DNA from: Microbacterium lacticum
Lineage (GTDB): Bacteria > Actinomycetota > Actinomycetes > Actinomycetales > Microbacteriaceae
Assembly (NCBI RefSeq): GCF_006716815.1
Contig: NZ_VFPS01000006.1
Span: 1-64,000, forward strand
Length of the DNA: 64,000 nucleotides
Direction of reading: 5' to 3'
Positions 50,653 to 61,998 of the stretch are shown in pieces. The position numbers and the translations under genes are program-made. The notes beneath the pieces are model-generated. The model did no database searches, was not told the DNA's origin, and worked only from the letters and a program-made list of their open reading frames with translations. Every line of letters begins with the position of its first letter. Positions within the stretch are counted from its first letter, which is position 1.

Positions 50653-51537
50653 ATGCTCGAACTGAACGGCATCATGAAGAGCTACGGCACCACCCGGGTG
50701 CTCGACGACGTCACCTTTCAGGTCGCGCCGGGCAAGCTGACCGGGTTCGTCGGCGGCAACGGCGCCGGCAAGACCACGACCATGCGGATCATCCTGGGCG
50801 TGCTCGCCCCCGATGGGGGCACGGTCACCCTCGACGGCGAGGCGGTCACGGCGGCCGACCGGCGCCGGTTCGGCTACATGCCGGAGGAGCGCGGCCTCTA
50901 CCCGAAGATGCGCGTGCTCGACCACATCGTCTACCTGGCACGGCTGCACGGGTTCAGCAAGGCCGACGCCACCGAGCGCGCGGAGGCGCTGCTCGTCGAG
51001 CTCGGACTGGGCGAGCGCCTGCAGGACAACATCGAGACGCTGTCGCTCGGCAACCAGCAGCGCGCGCAGATCGCCGCCGCACTCGTGCACGACCCCGAGG
51101 TGCTGATCCTCGACGAGCCGTTCTCGGGTCTCGACCCGATCGCGGTCGACGTCGTCGCCGGCGTGCTGCACGCCCGCGCCGCTGCCGGGGCCGCCGTGCT
51201 GTTCTCCTCGCACCAGCTCGACGTCGTCGAGCGGCTGTGCGACGAGCTCGTCATCATCGCGGGCGGCCGGATCCGCGCCGCCGGGTCGCTCGAGCAGCTG
51301 CGCGCCGAGCACGCGCAGCGCCGCTTCGAGCTGATCTCGGCCGGCGACCTCGGCTGGCTCCGCGACGAGCCGGGCGTCGAGGTCGTCTCGCTCGACGGCG
51401 GCTACGCCCTGTTCGACGCCGACACCGACGAGACCGCGCAGCGGGTGCTCCGCCGCGCCGTCGCCGAGGGCGCCGTCACGACGTTCGCGCCCCGCCATCC
51501 CTCTCTCGCCCAGATCTTCAAGGAGGTCATCCAGTGA
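50653..51537 (+). CDS. ABC transporter ATPase (NatA-like)
   Basis: A 294-residue ATPase. Walker A GFVGGNGAGKTTTMRIILGVL (residues 34-41), signature LSLGNQQRAQIAAAL, which has LSLGN in place of LSGGQ as in the NatA group, Walker B PEVLILDEPFSGLDPIAVD, and switch His in SSHQLDVVERLCDELVII. The C-terminal ~80 residues form the usual DUF4162-like accessory domain. It powers the permease encoded next. Confidence 0.94.
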   Translation: MLELNGIMKSYGTTRVLDDVTFQVAPGKLTGFVGGNGAGKTTTMRIILGVLAPDGGTVTLDGEAVTAADRRRFGYMPEERGLYPKMRVLDHIVYLARLHGFSKADATERAEALLVELGLGERLQDNIETLSLGNQQRAQIAAALVHDPEVLILDEPFSGLDPIAVDVVAGVLHARAAAGAAVLFSSHQLDVVERLCDELVIIAGGRIRAAGSLEQLRAEHAQRRFELISAGDLGWLRDEPGVEVVSLDGGYALFDADTDETAQRVLRRAVAEGAVTTFAPRHPSLAQIFKEVIQ

Positions 51538-52676
51538 CCGCGCCCACCACTTCCCCCACTGCGCAGACCGCCGCGCGCCGCGCCGCGCCGCCCGCCGCCG
51601 CGCCCACCTTCGCGCAGAGCGTCTGGCTCGTCGCCGAGCGCGAGATCGGGTCGAAGCTGCGCAGCAAGTCGTTCCTCATCTCCTTCGGCATCCTGTTCGT
51701 GCTGGCCCTCGCCGGGGTCATCTGGGCGGGCTTCAGCGCCAAGGACTCGTCGACGACGCGCGTCGCCGTCACGAGCGCGTCGGCGCAGTACGTCGACGGC
51801 GTGCCGGGACTCGAGGTCATCGAGGTCGCCGACGATGCCGCCGCCGAGGCGCTCGTGAAGGACGGCACCGTGGATGCCGCGGTGCTCGGCGACACCGCCT
51901 CGCCGCTCGGCTACTCGGTCGTGGTCGAATCCGACGTGCCCTCGAACCTGCTGATGTCGCTGTCGCAGTCGCCCTCGGTGGTCGTGCTCGACCCGGCGAG
52001 CTCGACCAACTGGATCGGGTACATCGCCGCGATCGGCTTCGGCGTCGTGTTCCTGTTCGCCGCGCAGACCTTCGGCGCGACGATCGCGCAGAGCGTCGTC
52101 GAGGAGAAGCAGACCCGTGTGGTCGAGCTGCTCATCTCGGCGATCCCCGCGCGGGCGCTGCTGGCCGGAAAGGTCGTCGGCAACACGATCCTCGCGATGG
52201 GTCAGGTCGTGATCCTCGCCGCCATCGCGGTCATCGGTCTCACCGTCACGGGTCAGAGCGAGTTCCTGCAGGGCGTCGGCGGACCGATCGCCTCGTTCGC
52301 GGTGTTCTTCCTGTTCGGCTTCGTGCTGCTGGCGGCGCTGTTCGCCGCGGCGGCGGCGATGGTCTCGCGGCAGGAGGACATCGGCGCCACGACGACGCCG
52401 CTGATGTTTCTGATCCTCGGGCCGTACTTCCTGGTGATCTTCTTCTGGAACAACCCGACCGTGCTCACGATCATGTCGTACGTGCCGTTCTCGGCCCCCG
52501 TCGGCATGCCCGTGCGGCTCTTCCTCGGACAGGCGCAGTGGTGGGAGCCGCTCGTCTCGCTCGCGATCCTGCTCGTCACGTGCGTGCTGGCGATCTGGGC
52601 CGGCGCGAGGATCTACGAGAACTCGATCCTCCGCATGGGCGGACGCGTGAAGCTCGGCGAGGCGTTCGCGGGCTGA
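51534..52676 (+). CDS. ABC transporter permease (NatB-like exporter)
   Basis: A 380-residue permease of the ABC-2 type. First helix after VWLVAEREIGSKLRSKSFLISFGILFVLALAGVIW. A large extracellular domain follows (VAVTSASAQYVDGVPGLEVIEVADDAAAEALVKDG), then five helices starting at AQTFGATIAQSVVEEKQTRVVELLISAIPARALLAGKVVGNTIL, the NatB hallmark. The GTG overlaps the ATPase stop. Exported substrate unknown; Na+ or a peptide is possible. It follows the two-component genes on the same strand. Confidence 0.92.
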   Translation: MTAPTTSPTAQTAARRAAPPAAAPTFAQSVWLVAEREIGSKLRSKSFLISFGILFVLALAGVIWAGFSAKDSSTTRVAVTSASAQYVDGVPGLEVIEVADDAAAEALVKDGTVDAAVLGDTASPLGYSVVVESDVPSNLLMSLSQSPSVVVLDPASSTNWIGYIAAIGFGVVFLFAAQTFGATIAQSVVEEKQTRVVELLISAIPARALLAGKVVGNTILAMGQVVILAAIAVIGLTVTGQSEFLQGVGGPIASFAVFFLFGFVLLAALFAAAAAMVSRQEDIGATTTPLMFLILGPYFLVIFFWNNPTVLTIMSYVPFSAPVGMPVRLFLGQAQWWEPLVSLAILLVTCVLAIWAGARIYENSILRMGGRVKLGEAFAG

Positions 52677-52680
52677 CGGC

Positions 52681-53720
52681 TCAGAGGTGATCGGTGGATG
52701 CCGCGGACGATTCGGTCCGCGGCATCCGTCGTCTCACGATCTGGGGCGCGAGCACCCCGTGCAGCGCGATGCTGCCGACGACCGTGAACACCATCACGGC
52801 GAGCACGTCGTACGCCTCGGGCTCCGGCAGCTTTGCGAAGGCGAGCAGCCCGAACACGATCGTCGCGGTGCCGCGTGGACCGATGAATCCGAGCGCCGTG
52901 CGGTCGCGCCACGACACCGACGATCCGAGCATCGAGACGTACACCGGCACGACACGGAAGACGGTCAGCGCGAGCAGGGCGACCAGCAGCAGGCGCGGGT
53001 CGAACCCGTCGAGGACGACGACGACCGTCATCGCGCCGAGCACGAACCACACGAGGTTCGCGGCGAGGGTGCCGACCTCTTCGACGAGCATCACCTCGGT
53101 GTGCGGGATCGTGTGCTCCACCGTGCCGCGGGTGCGCATGAGGCGGTACAGGATGCCGGCGACGAACGCCGCGACGAAGCCGTTGGCCGCGATCGTCGAC
53201 ACCGTCGCGGTGCCGAAGGCGAGCAGCGGCACGAGCAGCATGACGTAGCGGATGCCTGCGGGCGCCGCCCAGCCACGGGTGAGGGCGAGCCGGGCGAGGA
53301 GGCCGAACAGCCCGCCGAACACGATCGCGACGAGGGTAGCCGGTACGGCGCCAAGGAACGCGGCCACGAACTCCCCGAGGTTCTCTTCGAGCTGCGTCTC
53401 GGCGTCGGGAGTGCGGGTGTCGGCGTCGACGGCGGCGAGGAGCGTCGGCAGGGCGACCGCGGCGGCGAGCGCCATCGCGAACACGGGCGAGACGAGCCCG
53501 TCGTTGTATCCGCTCTCCACGTTGAGGATCTGGCGGATGCGCGGCCGCCTCGGCGAAGCCGTCCACGTCGATGAAGACGAGCACGGCGCCCGCGAGGGTG
53601 AGCGCCGCCGGCCCGGCGACGCCGTAACGCTCGAACCGGTGCTCGACAAGCGACCAGAGCGCGATCGCGACGAACCCGCACAGGAAGATCAGCGGTATCC
53701 ACTCCCCCTCCCCGATCCGG
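52681..53720 (-). pseudogene. CPA1-type cation/proton antiporter, internal deletion and frameshift
   Basis: The 3' two-thirds are well conserved: RQILNVESGYNDGLVSPVFAMALAAA (the NhaP-type motif), FVAAFLGAVPATLVAIVFGG, ANGFVAAFVAGILYRL, FVLGAMTVVV, and WRDRTALGFIGPRGTATIVFGLLAF. The first helices (EWIPLIFLCGFVAIALWSLVEHRFERYGVAGPAALTLAGAVLVFIDVDGFAEA) are in a different frame, and the family segment between them with the DPV motif is missing near 53550. No clear start codon. About 80-90 residues are lost by my estimate. Confidence 0.72.
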
Positions 53721-53760
53721 CGCTGCGCCGCGCGCTGTGCTCAGTCTGGCGGATGCGGGG

Positions 53761-54231
53761 TCAGCGCTCGACGAGGATGCCGTCCGCGTCGGCCCACACG
53801 TGGGCGCCGGGGCGGAAGACGACCCCCGCGATCTCGACCGGGAGGTCGACCTCGCCGACGCCGGCCTTCGCGCTCTTGCGCGGGTTCGAGCCGAGCGCCT
53901 TCACTCCGAGGGGGAGCTCGCCGATGGCGACGCGGTCGCGGATCGCGCCGTGCACGATGATGCCCGCCCAGCCGTTCTCGACGGCCGAGGCGGCGATGAG
54001 GTCGCCGACGAGGGCGGATTCGAGCGAGCCGCCGCCGTCGATCACGAGCACGGCGCCCTCGCCCGGCGTCGCGAGCAGCTCCTTCACGAGCGCGTTGTCG
54101 CGGTGGCAGCGGATCGTACGCATCGGCCCGTCGAAGGCGACGTGCCCGCCGATGTCGTGCAGCTGCAGGGCGAGCGAGTCGAGCTCGTCGCCGCGTTCGT
54201 CGTAGAGGTCGGCCGTCGCGATGGTGGTCAT
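53761..54231 (-). CDS. rraA: RraA family protein (ribonuclease E inhibitor-like / aldolase family)
   Basis: A 156-residue protein of normal length. IATADLYDERGDELDSLALQLHDIGGHVAFDGPMRTIRCHRDNALVKELLATPGEGAVLVIDGGGSLESALVGDLIAASAVENGWAGIIVHGAIRD is the full RraA pattern. Some members regulate RNase E and others are 4-hydroxy-4-methyl-2-oxoglutarate aldolases; sequence alone does not separate them. The leaderless TAGCGT box sets the ATG at 54231. Confidence 0.9.
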   Translation of the reverse strand: MTTIATADLYDERGDELDSLALQLHDIGGHVAFDGPMRTIRCHRDNALVKELLATPGEGAVLVIDGGGSLESALVGDLIAASAVENGWAGIIVHGAIRDRVAIGELPLGVKALGSNPRKSAKAGVGEVDLPVEIAGVVFRPGAHVWADADGILVER

Positions 54232-54237
54232 GACGCC

Positions 54238-54243
54238 ACGCTA
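54238..54243 (-). promoter_or_regulatory. -10 box TAGCGT, leaderless
   Basis: It lies 7 nt from the ATG at 54231. Confidence 0.62.
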
Positions 54244-54408
54244 GCCCGCGAGCGTCGCACGCGGCGGGGCGGCGGGGCGGCGGGAGGAGAAGTCTCGCCG
54301 TCATTCTGTGAAACGAAAGGCTTTCAGCGGGAACACATCGGTCTTCTATAGCCTTGAATGATCCGGGCCGACGACGTCCCCTCCCCCACCGTCACGCCAG
54401 GAGTCGCC

Positions 54409-54975
54409 ATGAGCCCCGCCGTCACCTCCGCCCCCATCCTCGATGTGCTCGCCGAGCGCTGGAGCACCCGCATCTTCGACGCCGCGACGCCGATCGACGA
54501 GGCGGCGCTCGCCAGTGCCCTCGAGGCCGCCCGCTGGGCGCCGTCGGCGAACAACACCCAGCCGTGGCGCTTCGTCGTGGCCCGCCGCGGCACCGCCGAG
54601 CACGCGCAGATCGTCGACGCGCTGATGGGCTTCAACCAGGCCTGGGCGGCGGATGCCGCGGCGCTGATCGTCTTCGCCGCGTCGGCCTCGCTCGACGGCA
54701 AGCCGCTGCCGTGGGCCGCGTACGACACCGGCCAGGCCGCCGCCCACTTCACCGTGCAGGCGCACGCGTCGGGCCTGTACACGCACCAGATGGGCGGGTT
54801 CCACCGCGACCAGATCGGTGAGGCGTTCGGCTTCGGCGACGACCTCGCGGCCGTCACCGTCATGGCCGTCGGCGCCCTCGGCGACATCGACGCCGCACCC
54901 GAGACGCTGCGCGAGCGCGAGCAGGCGCCGCGCACCCGCCGTCCGATCGAGGAGTCGCTCGTCGTCGACGCCTGA
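54409..54975 (+). CDS. Nitroreductase family protein
   Basis: A 188-residue FMN-dependent oxidoreductase. LAERWSTRIFDAATPIDEAALASALEAARWAPSANNTQPWRFVVARRG is the nitroreductase FMN-binding start. Later come AAYDTGQAAAHFTVQAHASGLYTHQMGGFHRDQIGEAFGFGDDLAAVTVMAVGALG. The ATG at 54409 follows AGGAGTCGCC and gives family length; the upstream ATG at 54358 lies beside a TATAGCCT promoter-like box and is probably the transcript start. Substrate unknown. Confidence 0.9.
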   Translation: MSPAVTSAPILDVLAERWSTRIFDAATPIDEAALASALEAARWAPSANNTQPWRFVVARRGTAEHAQIVDALMGFNQAWAADAAALIVFAASASLDGKPLPWAAYDTGQAAAHFTVQAHASGLYTHQMGGFHRDQIGEAFGFGDDLAAVTVMAVGALGDIDAAPETLREREQAPRTRRPIEESLVVDA

Positions 54976-55099
54976 CGCGCGGCGGTGAGCCGCCGCCCGG
55001 GCCGCCCGGATCACCGGCACCGGATCGCCGGGCGCGCGAACGGCACAGCACAGCGTCTCGCCCCTGACAACCCGCCTCCCCTCGCGGGCTGCGGGGCGT

Positions 55100-55105
55100 T
55101 AGCCT
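55100..55105 (+). promoter_or_regulatory. -10 box TAGCCT, leaderless, of the polyketide operon
   Basis: The last T is 7 nt before the ATG at 55112. Confidence 0.65.
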
Positions 55106-55111
55106 GCGCAG

Positions 55112-56533
55112 ATGACCGGTTCCGCTGCACGCTCCGTCCCGCCGGCAGGCGCCGAGGCTTCCGCCGCGGCCGCCTCGATCATCGGGATCGGCACCGCCGT
55201 GCCGCCCACCCGCCTCGCCCAGGCGGCGGTGCGCGATCTGTTCGCGGGGCAGCCGGGCGCCGACCGCCTGACGCGGCGCCTCATCGCCGCGGCGTTCGGC
55301 CAGTCGGCGATCGCGGAGCGCCGCACCGTGCTGCCCGAACTGGCGTCGAGGACGTCCGCCGAGGCATCCGCATCGCCGGTGTTCGTCGACGCCGACGGGC
55401 GCATCCTGCATCCGCCGACCGGCGCCCGCAACGACGTCTACGTGCGCGAGGCGCCCGGGCTGTTCGCCGCGGCGGCACGTGACGCGCTCGCGCGAGCCGG
55501 GGTGGATGCCTCGGACGTCACCCATGTCGTGACCGCCTCGTGCACGGGGTTCTTCGCCCCGGGGCCCGACTTCCGGCTCGTGCGCGACCTGGGGCTCCGC
55601 ACCACCGTGTCGCGGGAGCACCTCGGCTTTCTCGGGTGTGCGGCGGCGCTCCCGGCGCTGCGTTCGGCCGCGCGCATCTGTGCCGCCGACCCGTCGGCGA
55701 TCGTGCTCGTCGCCTGCGCGGAGCTGTGCACGATCCATCTGCGCGCGTCGAGCGATCCCGACCAGATCGTCTCATCGGCGGTCTTCGCCGACGGCGCCGC
55801 GGCGGCCGTCGTCACCGCGGCCGGCTCGGCGGCAGGTGCCCCGCCGCGGCGGCGGATCGAGCTCGGCACGTTCGCCACCGCCATCACCGACGACGGCGAG
55901 ACGGCGATGGGCTGGACGATCGGCGACCACGGGTTCGAGATGACCCTCACCGCGGAGGTGCCCCGCATCGTCGGCCGCGAGGTGCGCGCCGCCCTGGCCC
56001 CGGTGCTTGCGGCCGGGATCGACGCCGGGGTCGACGGCGCGCGAGCGGAGGGCGACGCCGGCGCGCCGGACGTACCCGCCCCGGACACTCTCTGGGCGGT
56101 GCACCCGGGCGGACGCAGCATCCTCGACCGGGTCGAGGATGCGCTGGGGCTCGCGCCGGACGCGCTGGCGCACTCGCGCGGCGTGCTCCGCGACCACGGC
56201 AACATGTCGTCGGCGACGATCCTGTTCGTCCTGCGGCGGCTGCTCGACGACCCGGCGACGCCCGACGGCGCCCCGCTCATCGCGGTCGCGTTCGCGCCCG
56301 GCCTCACCGTCGAGTCGGCGCGGATGTCGGTGCACACCGGCGCCCGGCGGACAGACGCGGATGCCACGGACGCGGCCGCGACGGAGGCATCCACCCGCGC
56401 ATCCGCGCCCGCGTCCGCCGCCGCGCCGACTGCGACTCCCGCGCCGGCCGAGACGCCCGCAACGACCCCCGAGGCGGCGCCCACCCGGACCACCACGCCC
56501 GAACCCGCGCCCGCGCTGAGCGCGCGCCGCTGA
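55112..56533 (+). CDS. Type III polyketide synthase
   Basis: A 473-residue chalcone-synthase-type enzyme. The catalytic triad is complete: Cys144 in VVTASCTGFFAPGPD, His331 in LWAVHPGGRSILD, Asn364 in LRDHGNMSSATILFVL. The Cys loop TGFFAPGPDF and SSAVFADGAAAAV are standard. It condenses a fatty acyl starter with malonyl-CoA, as in alkylresorcinol/alkylpyrone formation. The last ~75 residues are an Ala/Thr/Pro-rich disordered tail not needed for the fold. First gene of a PKS-methyltransferase-monooxygenase operon. Confidence 0.92.
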   Translation: MTGSAARSVPPAGAEASAAAASIIGIGTAVPPTRLAQAAVRDLFAGQPGADRLTRRLIAAAFGQSAIAERRTVLPELASRTSAEASASPVFVDADGRILHPPTGARNDVYVREAPGLFAAAARDALARAGVDASDVTHVVTASCTGFFAPGPDFRLVRDLGLRTTVSREHLGFLGCAAALPALRSAARICAADPSAIVLVACAELCTIHLRASSDPDQIVSSAVFADGAAAAVVTAAGSAAGAPPRRRIELGTFATAITDDGETAMGWTIGDHGFEMTLTAEVPRIVGREVRAALAPVLAAGIDAGVDGARAEGDAGAPDVPAPDTLWAVHPGGRSILDRVEDALGLAPDALAHSRGVLRDHGNMSSATILFVLRRLLDDPATPDGAPLIAVAFAPGLTVESARMSVHTGARRTDADATDAAATEASTRASAPASAAAPTATPAPAETPATTPEAAPTRTTTPEPAPALSARR

Positions 56534-56556
56534 CCGGCGCGACGGAACGCACGGCG

Positions 56557-57318
56557 ATGACGGAGCCCCGATCAACCGACGCCCCCGCCCGCTCGCTGTC
56601 GAGGCGCGACGCCGACCTGCGCGAGCTGATGGACGATCCCGCCTGCGACCCGGCGCTCCTCCGGCGCACGCTGGAGCGGTTCGCGATCGTGAACCGGCTG
56701 ATCTCGGGCTGGGGCAGCGTGTACCGACGGCATGTCCGACCGCTCACGCGCACGGCGGCCCGCGCCGACGGCTCGCTCAGCGTGCTCGACATCGGATGCG
56801 GTGGGGGCGACGTGCTGCGCCGCCTCGCCCGCCTCGCCCGCGCCGACGGCGTCGAGGTCGTCGCCGTCGGCATCGACCCCGACGAGCGTGCGCTCGAGGT
56901 GGCCCGGGCCGCGAGCACCGGCGAGGCGGAGTACCGGCAGGCGTACAGTTCCGAGCTCATCGGCGAGGGCCGGCGGTTCGACGTCGTGATCTCGAACCAC
57001 GTGCTGCACCACCTGGGCGACGACGGGCTGCGCACGGTGCTCGGCGACTCTCGGGCCCTCTCTCGCGGGCTCGTGCTGCACTCCGACATCGCGCGCTCGC
57101 GCACCGCTTTCGCGGCCTACGCGGCTGCGATCACGCCGCTCGCGCCGGGGAGCTTCCTCCGCACCGACGGGCTGCGATCGATCCGCCGCAGCTGGACTCC
57201 GAGCGAGCTGACGCGGCACCTCGCCGCCGATCCGGCGTACGCGGGCTGGCGGGTCGAGCGCCCCGCGCCGTTCCGACTGCTGCTGACGTCGAGCGCAGAG
57301 CCGCGGGGAGCATCGTGA
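56557..57318 (+). CDS. Class I SAM-dependent methyltransferase
   Basis: A 253-residue enzyme. Motif I is LSVLDIGCGGGDVLRRLARLARADGVEVVAVGIDPDERALEVAR. VVISNHVLHHLGDDGLRTVLGDSRALSRGLVLHSDI is the methyltransferase core. N-terminal MDDPACDPALLRRTLERFAIVNRLISGWGSVY is typical of methyltransferases next to type III PKS genes. It follows the PKS by 23 bp and shares GTGA with the monooxygenase. It probably C- or O-methylates the polyketide. Confidence 0.9.
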   Translation: MTEPRSTDAPARSLSRRDADLRELMDDPACDPALLRRTLERFAIVNRLISGWGSVYRRHVRPLTRTAARADGSLSVLDIGCGGGDVLRRLARLARADGVEVVAVGIDPDERALEVARAASTGEAEYRQAYSSELIGEGRRFDVVISNHVLHHLGDDGLRTVLGDSRALSRGLVLHSDIARSRTAFAAYAAAITPLAPGSFLRTDGLRSIRRSWTPSELTRHLAADPAYAGWRVERPAPFRLLLTSSAEPRGAS

Positions 57319-58535
57319 CCAGCGCCGTGATCGACGTCGCGATCGTCGGGGCGGGCCCCGTGGGCACGCTGCTGGCCGCCGAGCTCGCCCGGCTCGGCGT
57401 CGCCGCGACGGTGATCGAGCAGCGCGCCGAGGCGGGCGGAGGGTCACGCGCCGTCGGGATCCACGCGACGGCCCTCGCGGCGATGGAGGCCTCGGGGGCG
57501 ACCGATCGCCTCCTCGCCGACGCGCTGCGGGTGCGGGTCGGCGAGGCGCGTCGCCGTGGCCGCACCCTCGGCGAGGTGCGGTTCGACCGGCTGCACGCCC
57601 GGCATCCGTTCGTCGCGACGCTCCCCCAGTCGGCGACCGAGGCCGCCCTCGCCGGAGCCGCCGCCGCGTGGGACGCACCGCCGCCGCGGCGCGGCGCGGC
57701 CGTGACGTCCGTGCGATCGCGCGGCGGAGCGGACGGCGGAGCAGCGGGTGCGGTCGAGGTGACGCTGGATGCCGGGGAGTCGCTTGCCGCCCGCATCGTC
57801 GTCGTCGCGGGCGGGCTGCGCTCGCGCGCGTTGCTGCCCGCTCTCGGCGGCGAGACCCGCGTGCGGCGGGCGCCCTATCCGGATCGCTACCTCATGACCG
57901 ACACCGCCGACGTGAGCGGCGACGGCAACCGCGCGGTCGTGCATCTCGATCCGCGCGGGGTGCTCGAGTCGTTCCCGCTGCCCGGCGGGCGGCGCCGGTA
58001 CGTCGCGTGGGTCGGCGCGGCGACGGGCGACCGGGCGCTCGATCGGGCGGGCGACTCGGCCGAGGCGGACGCGGCGACGGCGCGGCTGCGCACCGCGGTG
58101 GCGGAGCGGACCGGATCGGATGCCGAGGCATCCACTGTCTCGCACGCAACCACGTTCGGCGTCGCACGGTCTCGGCTGACGGCGCTGCGCGTCGGGCGCG
58201 TGCTCGCGATCGGCGATGCGGCGCACGAGGTGAGCCCGATCGGCGGGCAGGGGATGAACCTCGGGCTCATCGACGCCGTCACGCTCGCGCCACTCCTCGC
58301 ACGGTGGATCCGGTACGGCGACGCCCCGCCCGAGCTGGCCGCGTGGGAGCGGGCGCGCCTCCGCGCCGCCGACCTCTCCGGGCGCCTCGCCGCCGCGAAC
58401 ACGACCCTCGGGCGTCCGCACGGCGCGGCGACCGCCCTCGGCGTGCGGCTCGCGCTGGCCGGTCCGACCGCGCGGCTGATGGCGCACGCGTACGCGATGG
58501 GCTTCGATTCCGCCGCGCGTCGCTTCCGGCGCTGA
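57315..58535 (+). CDS. FAD-dependent monooxygenase
   Basis: A 406-residue aromatic-ring hydroxylase-type flavoprotein. FAD motif DVAIVGAGPVGTLLAAELARLGVAATVIEQR (GxGxxG), SRAVGIHATALAAM, and the second FAD motif LRVGRVLAIGDAAHEVSPIGGQGMNLGLIDAVTLAPLL (GD...P). It likely hydroxylates the resorcinol ring to a quinol, like SrsC in Streptomyces. The GTG overlaps the methyltransferase stop. Convergent with the UbiA gene. Confidence 0.92.
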   Translation: MTSAVIDVAIVGAGPVGTLLAAELARLGVAATVIEQRAEAGGGSRAVGIHATALAAMEASGATDRLLADALRVRVGEARRRGRTLGEVRFDRLHARHPFVATLPQSATEAALAGAAAAWDAPPPRRGAAVTSVRSRGGADGGAAGAVEVTLDAGESLAARIVVVAGGLRSRALLPALGGETRVRRAPYPDRYLMTDTADVSGDGNRAVVHLDPRGVLESFPLPGGRRRYVAWVGAATGDRALDRAGDSAEADAATARLRTAVAERTGSDAEASTVSHATTFGVARSRLTALRVGRVLAIGDAAHEVSPIGGQGMNLGLIDAVTLAPLLARWIRYGDAPPELAAWERARLRAADLSGRLAAANTTLGRPHGAATALGVRLALAGPTARLMAHAYAMGFDSAARRFRR

Positions 58536-58565
58536 GCCCACCCGGCGACCCCGGGGCGCGCGCGG

Positions 58566-59453
58566 TCAGATCCGCAGCCCGGTCGCGGCCAGCTGCAGGG
58601 CGAGCACGAGCGCGGCGAGCATGACGAGGCGGAACACCCCGCGCCCCGCGCCGCGACCGCTGCCCCCCGCCGCCGCCTCCTCCGGCCCGTCTCCGCCGGA
58701 ACGCCCGCCCCCGACCACTCCCCGCAACCCGAACGCCCCGATCACGACGACCGCGATCGTGCCGATCACCGCGACGGGCTGCAGCGCCGCCCCGTCGAGC
58801 ACCGGCCCGAGGAGCACCGCAAGCGCACCGACGAGCAGCGCCCCGAAGGCGACCAGGGCGCTGCCGCGGGCGCCGATCCGGTGCGGCAGCCCGCGCACCC
58901 CCGTCGCCGCGTCGTCGTCGAGGTCGGGCAGCACGTTCGAGAAGTGCACGGCGACCCCGAGCGCTGATCCCGCGATACCCGCCCAGCCCGCCGCCAGAGC
59001 CGGCACCGGCTCGGCGAGCGTCGCGAGCGAGGGGAACAGCCCGAAGCTCACCACGAACGGCAGCACGGATGCCGCGGTGCGCTTGAGCCACGCGTTGTAC
59101 GCCCACGCCGAAGCGAGGGCGATGGTGTGCGCGAGGAGGAACCCGGCCCCGAGCAGCGCCGACAGCGCGAGCGCCACGACGAGCGCGACTCCGGCAGCGA
59201 GGGCCACGGCGCGCGCCGTGATCTCCCCGCGCGCCACGGGTTTGTCGGCGCGGCCGACGGCGAGGTCGCGGCGCGCGTCGATCGCGTCGTTCGACCAGCC
59301 GACGGAGAGCTGACCGGCGAAGACGGCGCCGACCAGGAGAGCGAGGCGCGGGGCATCCAACCCCACCGACAGCCCGAGGATCAGGGCGAGCGCCGACACC
59401 ACGAGCGTCGGCCCGGGGTGACTCGCCCGCCACAGCGCGGCGGTGGCGGTCAT
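58566..59453 (-). CDS. UbiA family prenyltransferase
   Basis: A 295-residue enzyme with about eight membrane helices. Both Asp-rich motifs are present: GWSNDAIDARRDLAVGRADKPVARGEI (NDxxDxxxD) and HFSNVLPDLDDDAATGVRGLPHRIG. A Gly/Ser-rich cytoplasmic insertion lies near residues 245-270. It faces the type III PKS operon and may prenylate its product, or act in quinone synthesis. The leaderless TAGGGT box fixes the ATG at 59453. Confidence 0.9.
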   Translation of the reverse strand: MTATAALWRASHPGPTLVVSALALILGLSVGLDAPRLALLVGAVFAGQLSVGWSNDAIDARRDLAVGRADKPVARGEITARAVALAAGVALVVALALSALLGAGFLLAHTIALASAWAYNAWLKRTAASVLPFVVSFGLFPSLATLAEPVPALAAGWAGIAGSALGVAVHFSNVLPDLDDDAATGVRGLPHRIGARGSALVAFGALLVGALAVLLGPVLDGAALQPVAVIGTIAVVVIGAFGLRGVVGGGRSGGDGPEEAAAGGSGRGAGRGVFRLVMLAALVLALQLAATGLRI

Positions 59454-59460
59454 GGGCGCC

Positions 59461-59466
59461 ACCCTA
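59461..59466 (-). promoter_or_regulatory. -10 box TAGGGT, leaderless
   Basis: It lies 8 nt from the ATG at 59453. Confidence 0.62.
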
Positions 59467-59482
59467 GCCCGTCCTGGCACAG

Positions 59483-59545
59483 CGAAAGCGCCGCCGTGCC
59501 CACCGAAAGCGCCGCCGGGCACGTGGCGCGGCGGCGCTTTCGGTG
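59483..59545 (-). terminator. Hairpin with doubled arm after clpB
   Basis: CACCGAAAGCGCCGCC (59501-59516) and GGCGGCGCTTTCGGTG (59530-59545) pair perfectly over 16 bp. A further direct copy CGAAAGCGCCGCC lies at 59483, allowing an alternative fold. It starts 14 bp after the clpB stop; no T-tract. Confidence 0.65.
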
Positions 59546-59558
59546 CGACCGTGGACGA

Positions 59559-61787
<2,229 letters not shown>

Positions 61788-61816
61788 TCCATCTCCTTGA
61801 AAGCTGTGCGACTAAA

Positions 61817-61837
61817 CTTGAGTCGTAGTGGCTCAAG
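61817..61837 (-). promoter_or_regulatory. HAIR element (HspR operator) of clpB
   Basis: CTTGAGT-N7-GCTCAAG matches the consensus CTTGAGT-N7-ACTCAAG with one change, 30 bp upstream of clpB. HspR with DnaK represses such genes until heat shock. Confidence 0.9.
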
Positions 61838-61998
61838 TTTACCAAAGCCCGGTGTGCCCGGCAAGGGGCCGGGGCGCCTCACGGGTGGCCACGGGCGACA
61901 CTGTTGCGGGGTTGCCGCGTTTTGTCGCCAACGCGCGCGAAACGACCGATCGCGGTACCCGGCGCACGCGGCCGACGGGCCGAGCGGGCGCCGGCGCG

